Positions 58,315 to 64,000 of a DNA stretch of 64,000 bases are shown here, piece by piece. Positions within the stretch are counted from its first letter, which is position 1, and the number at the start of each line of letters is the position of its first letter. Source of the stretch: Flagellimonas amoyensis. Lineage in GTDB: Bacteria > Bacteroidota > Bacteroidia > Flavobacteriales > Flavobacteriaceae. Below the pieces are notes generated by a model that saw only the letters and a program-made list of their open reading frames with translations, made no database searches and had not been told where the DNA came from. Location: assembly GCF_003058265.1 (NCBI RefSeq), contig NZ_QBUK01000002.1, positions 392,972 through 456,971 on the forward strand. Direction: 5' to 3'. The translations under genes were made by a program, and so were the position numbers.

Positions 58315-58345
58315 GTTGTCATTTTTGGATGGGGACACAAAACTA

Positions 58346-58385
58346 ATAAAAAGATCATTTTATTGTTTATTATGACAAAAATCAT
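58346..58385. promoter_or_regulatory. Operator C2 plus FNR/CRP-class box
   Basis: ATAAAAAG-ATCATTTTATTGTT (58346-58367), then TGAC-AAAA-ATCA (58373-58384). The second box centre is at 58378.5, exactly 29.5 bp before TAGTTTTG at 58408. So the divergent nadA promoter has the same class II layout as the two nos promoters. Confidence 0.65.
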
Positions 58386-58407
58386 GTTGTGGTTTTCGGC
58401 CACCCCA

Positions 58408-58415
58408 TAGTTTTG
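58408..58415 (+). promoter_or_regulatory. -7 element TAGTTTTG of nadA
   Basis: Matches TAnnTTTG and lies at the same distance from the FNR-class box as the -7 elements at 40420 and 44496. The leader to ATG 58514 is about 94 nt. Confidence 0.5.
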
Positions 58416-58513
58416 CCCGTCAGGGCCATCAAAGCGAAAACTACGGCCATTGCCATGAAATAGAAACAGTGTGCTTTCCTTACCGATGGCACAGATAGGA
58501 ATGAAAGAACGTT

Positions 58514-59440
58514 ATGGACCTTCAGGACAAGATCATACGACTTAAAAAAGAAAAAAATGCGGTCATTCTGGCCCACTATTACCAGCGCCCCGAAATCCAA
58601 GAGGTCGCGGACCATATCGGGGACAGTTTGGGACTCTCCCAACGGGCAGCTGATACCCATTCGGATATCATAGTCTTCGCCGGGGTACACTTTATGGCGG
58701 AAACGGCCAAGATCCTCAATCCCGAAAAAAAGGTACTCCTGCCCGACCTGACCGCAGGATGTTCCTTGGCGGACTCCTGCCCTCCCGGAGCTTTTCGGGA
58801 TTTCATCCATTCGCACCCCGACCACATAGTGGTGACCTATATCAATTGTTCGGCGGAAATCAAGGCAATGAGCGACTATGTGTGCACCTCCTCCAATGCG
58901 GAAAAGATCATCAGGTCCCTTCCTCCCGACCGCCCCATCCTCTTCGCACCGGATAAAAATCTGGGCAAATTCCTGATTCAACAAACCGGCAGGGAACTAT
59001 TGCTCTGGGATGGGAGCTGTGTCGTCCATGAGGCCTTTAGCATGGACAAGCTGTTCGACCTTTACCGAAAACATCCCGATGCCCAGATCATGGCACATCC
59101 CGAATCCGAGTCCCACATCCTCAAGATCGCCCATTATATAGGATCTACGGCAGGGATGATTGCCCATGCCAAGAAGTTTCCCAAGGACAAGTTCATTGTG
59201 GCCACGGAAGCCGGTATCCTGTACGAAATGCAGAAGGAGGTCCCAGGGGCCCAGTTGATCCCCGCCCCTTCCCATGAGGACAACACCTGTGGTTGCAGCG
59301 AATGCGCCTTTATGAAGGCCAATACCTTGGAAAAACTGTACCATTGCCTGTACCATGAAACGCCCCATATCGATCTTCCCAAAACCCTCATGCAAAAGGC
59401 TTCGGTACCCATTGAACGGATGTTGGAACTTTCACGATGA
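58514..59440 (+). CDS. nadA: Quinolinate synthase
   Basis: 308 residues; makes quinolinate from iminoaspartate and dihydroxyacetone phosphate in NAD synthesis. The [4Fe-4S] Cys set is visible: DLTAGCSLADSCP (about 78-88), VCTSSNAEKI (about 123) and EDNTCGCSECAFM (about 260). Also AETAKIL and HPESESHILKIA. Oxygen-sensitive enzyme. Overlaps nadB by four bases (ATGA). No nadC is in the window. Confidence 0.95.
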   Translation: MDLQDKIIRLKKEKNAVILAHYYQRPEIQEVADHIGDSLGLSQRAADTHSDIIVFAGVHFMAETAKILNPEKKVLLPDLTAGCSLADSCPPGAFRDFIHSHPDHIVVTYINCSAEIKAMSDYVCTSSNAEKIIRSLPPDRPILFAPDKNLGKFLIQQTGRELLLWDGSCVVHEAFSMDKLFDLYRKHPDAQIMAHPESESHILKIAHYIGSTAGMIAHAKKFPKDKFIVATEAGILYEMQKEVPGAQLIPAPSHEDNTCGCSECAFMKANTLEKLYHCLYHETPHIDLPKTLMQKASVPIERMLELSR

Positions 59441-60993
59441 GCGATATGGTTCCAGTGGACTATCTGGTCATCGGTTCCGGTATAGCAGGGCTGTCGTTCG
59501 CCATCAAAATGGCCCAAAGGTTCCCTGACCGCAAGGTACTTATCGCCACCAAGGCCGATGCGCGGGAATCCAACACCAAATATGCCCAGGGAGGTGTGGC
59601 GACGGTCATGGACTTCGGCAAGGATTCCTATAAAAAGCACATCCAGGACACCTTGGAGGCCGGGGACGGGTTATGTAACCACAAAATCGTGGAGATGGTG
59701 GTCCGCCAGGGACCGGAACGCATACGTGAGCTCATCGGATGGGGCGTGCGCTTTGATAGCGACTCCACCGGAAATCCCCATTTGGGAATGGAGGGCGGCC
59801 ATTCTGTGCACAGGGTTCTCCATCATAAGGACACCACGGGTTCCGAAATAGAAAACGTCCTATTGGACCGCGCTGGTTCCCTCCCGAACATTGTCCTGTG
59901 GCGCCATCATTTTGCCCTCGACCTGATTATGGAAGAATCGGCCTGCCAAGGGGCCTATCTCTATGACCAACTGGCCAAGACCATAGAGGTCATCGGTGCA
60001 CGGGCAACGTTCTTGGCCACAGGGGGCATTGGTAGGATCTACGGACATACCACCAACCCACCGATCGCCACCGGTGACGGCATTGCCATGGCCCATAGGG
60101 CCGGGGCTCTGGTACGGGACATGGAATTTGTGCAGTTTCATCCAACGGCCTTTTTCCATCCGACCACGGGACAATCGTTCTTGATCTCCGAGGCGGTCCG
60201 GGGCTTTGGGGCCCATCTCAGAAATACAACGGGCCATCGGTTCCTGTTGGACCATGACCAGCGGGGCGAGCTCGCACCCAGGGATGTGGTATCCAGGAGC
60301 ATTGCATTTGAACTGATGGCATCCGGGCAATCCCATGTCTTTTTGGACTGCACCCATTTGGACACCGACGCCTTCAAATCACATTTCCCGACAATCCATC
60401 GGAAATGCCTGGACCATAACATCCCCATTGACAGGGATTGGATACCCGTGGTACCGGCCGCCCATTATCTCTGTGGGGGCATCGCCGTGGATGGGCTGGG
60501 AAGGACCTCCATCGCAAACCTTTTCGCCTGTGGGGAATGTTCAAGGACCGGACTTCACGGGGCGAACAGGTTGGCCTCAAACTCCCTGCTGGAAGCCTTG
60601 GTATACGCCCACAACACCTACACCTGTTTAAGTTCCCATCCATTGGGACCCCCACCAAAGAAAATTCCGGGCAGGAGGTACAAAAACCGTTCAGTTCCCG
60701 TAGATCCCAGCCTGATTGAACAGCATGTCCATGATCTACAAACATTGATGCGGAACAAGGTCGGTATTGTGCGGGACACCACAAATCTCCAAAAAGCTGC
60801 CCGACAATTGCAAACCCACCGGGACAAGGTCAGTGGACTGTTGTCAAGATCAGCGGTGGACCCTTCCCTTTATGAACTGGGGAACATGATAGATGTTGCC
60901 CAACTGATCGTATCCCAATCCTTGCAGCGAAAGGAGAACAAAGGGGGATATTACAATGTGGATCATGCCGAACACCCAACAGCCTTGAAGTAA
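59437..60993 (+). CDS. nadB: L-aspartate oxidase
   Basis: 518 residues, FAD enzyme that oxidises L-aspartate to iminoaspartate, using O2 or fumarate. FAD site VIGSGIAGLSFAI (about 10-22) and ATKADARESNTKYAQGGVA, substrate region TGSEIENVLLDR, and C-terminal helical domain (about 420-518) as in succinate dehydrogenase flavoproteins. Follows nadA with ATGA overlap; since fumarate can be the acceptor, the pair still works without oxygen. Confidence 0.95.
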   Translation: MSDMVPVDYLVIGSGIAGLSFAIKMAQRFPDRKVLIATKADARESNTKYAQGGVATVMDFGKDSYKKHIQDTLEAGDGLCNHKIVEMVVRQGPERIRELIGWGVRFDSDSTGNPHLGMEGGHSVHRVLHHKDTTGSEIENVLLDRAGSLPNIVLWRHHFALDLIMEESACQGAYLYDQLAKTIEVIGARATFLATGGIGRIYGHTTNPPIATGDGIAMAHRAGALVRDMEFVQFHPTAFFHPTTGQSFLISEAVRGFGAHLRNTTGHRFLLDHDQRGELAPRDVVSRSIAFELMASGQSHVFLDCTHLDTDAFKSHFPTIHRKCLDHNIPIDRDWIPVVPAAHYLCGGIAVDGLGRTSIANLFACGECSRTGLHGANRLASNSLLEALVYAHNTYTCLSSHPLGPPPKKIPGRRYKNRSVPVDPSLIEQHVHDLQTLMRNKVGIVRDTTNLQKAARQLQTHRDKVSGLLSRSAVDPSLYELGNMIDVAQLIVSQSLQRKENKGGYYNVDHAEHPTALK

Positions 60994-61040
60994 ACGATAT
61001 ACACGACCCTCGGATAAGGTGATCCCAAAAGACTGTTGAG

Positions 61041-61610
61041 CTAAACCCAATCGACACCATCCCTTTCCACCAACAGCTCATCCAAGGGCATGTCATGGGG
61101 TTCACGGGGAACTTTTTCGACCTGTTGGAAGGGGTAAAAGACCCCTACTTTGTATGCTTTGGGCCAATCGGCGAGAAAGGTATCATAATATCCTCCCCCA
61201 TACCCCAATCGGTACCGTTCAAGATCACAGGCCAATCCGGGAAGAACGATCATGTCATAGGGGCCCTCAAATACCCTGTTCCCGGCCGGGTGCACTGTTC
61301 CGAATACCCCCGTCTCCAAATCCTGAAGGGATGTAAGCACCAAATTATTGAACCTCCTCCCGGGCAAGGTCTGTGGGGCAATGACCGTTTTTTGGCGCTG
61401 AAGGCATTTCCCAATAAATGGAAAAATATCGATCTCGGAACCCATGGGAAGGTAGGTGTGCACCCTTTGGTATCCCTTCCCTTCCATGAGGTCCCATAGG
61501 GATTGGCAGACCCTTTGGTCATAGGCCGCCTTCACCGAAGGGGGCATACGATCACGTTGGCCCAACAACCGATTTCTGATATCCTTTTTTTGTGCCTGGA
61601 CAGGGTTCAT
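61041..61610 (-). CDS. fthC: 5-formyltetrahydrofolate cyclo-ligase
   Basis: 189 residues; ATP + 5-formyl-THF to 5,10-methenyl-THF. N-terminal basic helix KKDIRNRLLGQRDRM and the C-terminal ATP/Mg motif YRLGYGGGYYDTFLADW are the family signatures; MIVLPGLACDL lies in between. It is convergent with nadB and divergent from the hemoglobin gene, so operator B3 could act on it as well. Confidence 0.93.
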   Translation of the reverse strand: MNPVQAQKKDIRNRLLGQRDRMPPSVKAAYDQRVCQSLWDLMEGKGYQRVHTYLPMGSEIDIFPFIGKCLQRQKTVIAPQTLPGRRFNNLVLTSLQDLETGVFGTVHPAGNRVFEGPYDMIVLPGLACDLERYRLGYGGGYYDTFLADWPKAYKVGVFYPFQQVEKVPREPHDMPLDELLVERDGVDWV

Positions 61611-61629
61611 ACCAGCTATTGATTATATC

Positions 61630-61671
61630 GGACAAAAATATCCGTTATTTTTATGAATCGACGTATCTTTG
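61630..61671 (+). promoter_or_regulatory. Operator B3 and -7 element (hemoglobin gene)
   Basis: GGACAAAAATATCCG (61630-61644) has the Rrf2-B core; TATCTTTG at 61664-61671 is the -7 element, identical to the one of Rrf2-B itself. The leader to ATG 61751 is about 75 nt. Confidence 0.65.
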
Positions 61672-61750
61672 CTTGTAATTTTAGGGCTGGTCAAAAAGGA
61701 TGGCCAACCAAAGTTCAAGGACTTTTGAGCTTCACCAAAACGAGTAGGGA

Positions 61751-62131
61751 ATGGTAGGGAAAAAGGAAATTACAGGTTTGGGGGAAATTCAGGAAATGGT
61801 GGACCTCTTTTACGGAAAAGTCAGAAAAGATGGTCTGTTGGCGGATATTTTCCATGGGGTGATCCAAGACAATTGGCCGGCACATTTGGAAAAAATGTAC
61901 CGCTTTTGGCAAACGGTCCTATTGGGGGAGCACACCTATTATGACAGCCCCTTCGCCCCCCATGCCAAGCTACCGGTCCAAGGGCAACACTTCGACCGTT
62001 GGAAACAACTCTTCATCCAGACCGTTGATGAAAATTTCATCGGTGAAAAGGCGGCAGAGGCCAAGTTCCGTGCCGAAAAAATGGCGGAAATGTTCCAATT
62101 GAAAATCGAATATTTTCAAAAAGGGACATAA
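61751..62131 (+). CDS. Group III truncated hemoglobin
   Basis: 126 residues, 2-over-2 globin. MVDLFYGKVRKDGLLADIF, the FWQTVLLGEHTYYDSPFAPHAKLP segment typical of TrHb3 and GQHFDRWKQLF with the proximal His (about 77). Group III members such as Campylobacter Ctb answer to NO. Operator B3 puts it in the Rrf2-B regulon, so NO detoxification is the likely job. Confidence 0.93.
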   Translation: MVGKKEITGLGEIQEMVDLFYGKVRKDGLLADIFHGVIQDNWPAHLEKMYRFWQTVLLGEHTYYDSPFAPHAKLPVQGQHFDRWKQLFIQTVDENFIGEKAAEAKFRAEKMAEMFQLKIEYFQKGT

Positions 62132-62141
62132 ACCCCATACC

Positions 62142-62453
62142 ATGCACGTAAAGCTTTCAGAAATATTCATATACAAAACCGATACGGTATGCTATACCAA
62201 AACGGCCCTGTTGGAGTTGGGCATCAAAACCGAGTTTGGGATGCGCTTGGCCAAACACTTGGGGTTGGCATACATGGAAAGGGAAACTGGGGCGGACAAT
62301 CTATGCTATGCCCAAGCCCCCGACATACGGTCCGGGTATCGGCAGGTTCTTACTAAAACCGACCTAAGGGAGTATCTGGACAAGGTACTGGAGCCTGGAA
62401 TCCACGATATGGAATCCGGGGCTTTGGTTTTTCCCAAATCCATTGATTTTTAA
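62142..62453 (+). CDS. Conserved hypothetical protein downstream of the hemoglobin gene
   Basis: 103 residues, no signal peptide. Two Cys (VCYTKTALL near 17 and DNLCYAQAPD near 54). Not recognised. Starts 11 bp after the globin stop and ends before a terminator, so it is co-transcribed and under operator B3. A role in NO stress follows from position only. Confidence 0.75.
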   Translation: MHVKLSEIFIYKTDTVCYTKTALLELGIKTEFGMRLAKHLGLAYMERETGADNLCYAQAPDIRSGYRQVLTKTDLREYLDKVLEPGIHDMESGALVFPKSIDF

Positions 62454-62482
62454 AGGACCTTTTTCGGTTCCCAATACGAATC

Positions 62483-62507
62483 AAAACGGAGGTATCCCGT
62501 TTTATTT
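62483..62507 (+). terminator. Terminator of the hemoglobin unit
   Basis: AAAACGG, seven bases, CCGTTTTATTT; reaches into the last codon of the convergent traN gene. Confidence 0.55.
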
Positions 62508-63293
62508 GAAGAGCTCCACCCTCCTATTACCATGTAGCTCACGCAAAGAAAGTTTCAACCTTTCGTTGTCCCCCAAGACAAACTTGGGCAGCACATACAC
62601 AAAACGTTGGACCTCCCCTACTCGCACAATACGTGGATTTTTGTATCTGTATAAGGGTCCAATCCCAATTTCTTGATGGGAGGCCCTGCGCTTTTTACTT
62701 CCATTGATCCGGAAGACTTCCAGAAAATCCACTTCAAAGTCGATTTCGGACCGGTTTTGGATCTCGAACACCATATACACTTCCTTTCCTGCATAGACCA
62801 TGTTTTCCAAACGAAGCCGCACTCCCCTACTGCGTTTGGTCGCTATGGCCCGATAGTCATTGTGCAAAAGCATCTTACAGCTATTTTCATAGGAAGCCAC
62901 ATCGTTTTTCGGCCGTTTCTTTAGGGACTTGACCGCTGGGCGTTCCTTACCAATACGATCGTCCTCCCTGATAAAATAATGCAATCGGGATAGCTCCTCG
63001 CCATATTTTACAATGAAGGCGTACACATTGCCATCAGAGGTGACCACCAATAAGTCACTATCTTTTCCGGCCACACCCTGCAACAGTCCAAAATAGCCTT
63101 CTTCCTCTCTGTTGTATGAAAAGACAAAATCTTCACTGCCAACGATTGCTTGGCGTATGGGATTTGGAAAGAACAGGGCCACGTTTTTGTGATCATTGGC
63201 AACCAAGGTGTCCAAAGTCATTTGGCACCTCACAAAACCCGAAAAAGTCAAACCGATCATCAATACTATTATTTCTCTCAAATGCATGCTCAT
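62502..63293 (-). CDS. traN: Conjugative transposon protein TraN
   Basis: 263 residues with a signal peptide (about 4-23). Periplasmic part of the Bacteroidetes type IV secretion system (VirB9-like role). Typical parts: a first beta domain (LFFPNPIRQAIVGSEDFVF ... VTSDGNVYAFIVKY), then the C-terminal VRLRLENMVYAGKEVYMVFE and DFLEVFRINGSKKRR-like region. The ATG overlaps the traM stop (ATGA). Length is normal. It lies next to the NO-stress genes, with no integrase nearby on this side. Confidence 0.85.
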   Translation of the reverse strand: MSMHLREIIVLMIGLTFSGFVRCQMTLDTLVANDHKNVALFFPNPIRQAIVGSEDFVFSYNREEEGYFGLLQGVAGKDSDLLVVTSDGNVYAFIVKYGEELSRLHYFIREDDRIGKERPAVKSLKKRPKNDVASYENSCKMLLHNDYRAIATKRSRGVRLRLENMVYAGKEVYMVFEIQNRSEIDFEVDFLEVFRINGSKKRRASHQEIGIGPLYRYKNPRIVRVGEVQRFVYVLPKFVLGDNERLKLSLRELHGNRRVELFK

Positions 63294-63997
63294 GGTTTTA
63301 AAATGAATTGATATTTGTCCTTGATCTCCACTTTGATGGCACGGTTGTGCCTTTGGAAAATCCGCTTGATGCCATTAAACTGGGGTACACCGGGGATATT
63401 GATCTCCGCTAGGGTCTCGTCCATACTCTTCGCCAAAACCTCCCCCTTCAAATGGTTCTCCACATAGATTCCTACATTACCGTCTTGAAAATCATAGGCT
63501 TTGAACTTTATAGGGTTATGGCCCACTTCCGGAAACTCGACCATCACCCGGTTCGGCCGAATCTTTACAAACCCATGGACCAGTGTACCTTTTTCGAGGG
63601 ACATTCCATTAAACTTAATAGCTTCTTCAATACGCACAGCCAGACGATGCCCATCCCTGACCACCTGGTTCCCATCCACATAGGCCAATATTTGAAACTT
63701 TGGCTTATCGTCTTCCATTACTGTCTGGCTCTTGGGATTGGAGGCAAAAAAGAGTTGATGCTCCAATCCCAACGCTTTGGTGGTCATGGGGGTTTCGTTC
63801 TTTTGCTCATCATGCTCGGTCTTTTCCCCTTGTGGCTCCAGGTCAAGGCCATCCGCTTTTTTCAAGGTGGTGGATACCCTCTTGGGATCCAGATTTCCGG
63901 ACTGATACACACTGTCAATAATGTGGATAGGGCGGTCAATGTATACCACCTGCGGCGGATGAAAGTGAGCAGTGCAAATCAAGTGCACGAGATCGAC
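63290..63997 (-). CDS. traM: Conjugative transposon protein TraM, C-terminal part (5' end missing or shifted)
   Basis: The C-terminal two-thirds of a TraM: FFASNPKSQTV, HRLAVRIEEAIKFNGMSLEKG, VKIRPNRVMVEF, YDFQDGNVGIYVEN and DKYQFILKP. Family length is about 400; only 232-235 codons are open here, because an in-frame TGA is met at 63998-64000. Neither an N-terminal membrane helix nor a fit start codon is seen. So the gene is truncated, or frameshifted near the window edge, or starts late from GTG 63988. I cannot decide from this window. Confidence 0.75.
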   Translation of the reverse strand, partial: VDLVHLICTAHFHPPQVVYIDRPIHIIDSVYQSGNLDPKRVSTTLKKADGLDLEPQGEKTEHDEQKNETPMTTKALGLEHQLFFASNPKSQTVMEDDKPKFQILAYVDGNQVVRDGHRLAVRIEEAIKFNGMSLEKGTLVHGFVKIRPNRVMVEFPEVGHNPIKFKAYDFQDGNVGIYVENHLKGEVLAKSMDETLAEINIPGVPQFNGIKRIFQRHNRAIKVEIKDKYQFILKP

Positions 63998-64000
63998 TCA

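Noticed and set aside
58382..58984. 200-codon minus-strand frame opposite nadA, with a hydrophobic C-terminal end (58382-58500)
   Set aside because: Most of it is the complement of nadA. The tail (about 30 residues, MAMAVVFALMALTGK) lies in the nadA leader region and could be a tiny membrane peptide, but there is no ribosome site or other support.
15983..64000. One conjugative element from the integrase (16.8 kb) to traM (64 kb) carrying the whole nos island as cargo
   Set aside because: The arm-type repeats lie upstream of the integrase, which puts that element's end at about 18.2-18.4 kb and its body to the left. Housekeeping-like genes (gdhA, nadAB, fthC) lie between. A link of the nos genes to an element beyond the right edge remains open and is listed as a finding.
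1..64000. CRISPR arrays, tRNA or rRNA genes, insertion sequences
   Set aside because: I found no regularly spaced repeats, no cloverleaf candidates and no transposase gene by reading; a scan with dedicated tools was not possible.

Overview
The window looks like a chromosome segment of a marine member of the Flavobacteriaceae (Bacteroidetes); I do not claim a genus. The reasons are the TAnnTTTG type -7 promoter elements, families typical of that group (SusC-like/TonB receptors, DUF2141, DUF4270, PepSY-like proteins, BfmA/BtgA, Bacteroidetes TraM/TraN), and the clade II, Sec-exported nitrous oxide reductase. I saw no rRNA, tRNA or CRISPR array.

Left part (1-15.8 kb, minus strand): an RND efflux pump (permease cut by the left edge, adaptor, TolC), then an envelope-lipid block: two PAP2 phosphatases, an HD phosphohydrolase, a diacylglycerol-kinase-like protein, an LtaS-type sulfatase-fold transferase, two PepSY-like proteins, an outer-membrane TonB-type receptor and an OmpR/HK two-component system. 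A two-repeat, 11-bp-spaced box (AAWYYTWAAG, then AATTTAAAG) precedes five of these transcription units, including the regulator itself, so the block reads as one regulon.

15.8-19.7 kb is a scar: a Bacteroidetes tyrosine integrase with Ser in place of the first catalytic Arg (as in IntDOT), a BfmA-like mobilisation gene, integrase arm-type repeats, and the decayed remains of a DUF4270 gene and a LytTR regulator.

19.7-31.3 kb is a co-directional run: TetR regulator, TolC, HlyD, a membrane/lipoprotein hybrid, two ABC ATPases and two permeases (a YbhGFSR-like exporter with its double ATPase split), a LOG protein, small membrane and periplasmic proteins and a PldA-like barrel. It ends in an ATP-cone/PD-(D/E)XK nuclease followed 7 bp later by a three-helix protein of the Pycsar-effector (DUF5706/PycTM) family. 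That pair is my best candidate for an undescribed nucleotide-sensing system.

31.4-40.1 kb (minus strand) holds a SulP transporter, two GreA-C-terminal/Rnk-like paralogues, glutamate dehydrogenase, a four-helix-bundle membrane sensor, a four-Cys miniprotein and a sigma-54 two-component system, with two sigma-54 type promoter matches.

40.4-62.5 kb is an anaerobic/NO/N2O island: copper supply (a CNGKC protein, a NosA/OprC-like TonB receptor, a FixH/YtkA-like lipoprotein), cytochrome c, fasciclin protein, nosZ, a membrane protein, nosL, cupin, nosD, nosF, nosY, a 12-helix heme-copper-oxidase-like protein, NO-stress proteins (Ric, hemerythrin, truncated hemoglobin), class III ribonucleotide reductase (nrdG-nrdD), nadA-nadB and fthC. 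Three Rrf2 regulators with a C-x6-C-x5-C cluster motif sit in it, each next to its own operator type. Three promoters also carry a TGAY-N4-ATCA (FNR/CRP-class) box exactly 29.5 bp before the -7 element. The right edge enters conjugative-transposon genes (traN, and a traM whose visible frame closes at the window edge).
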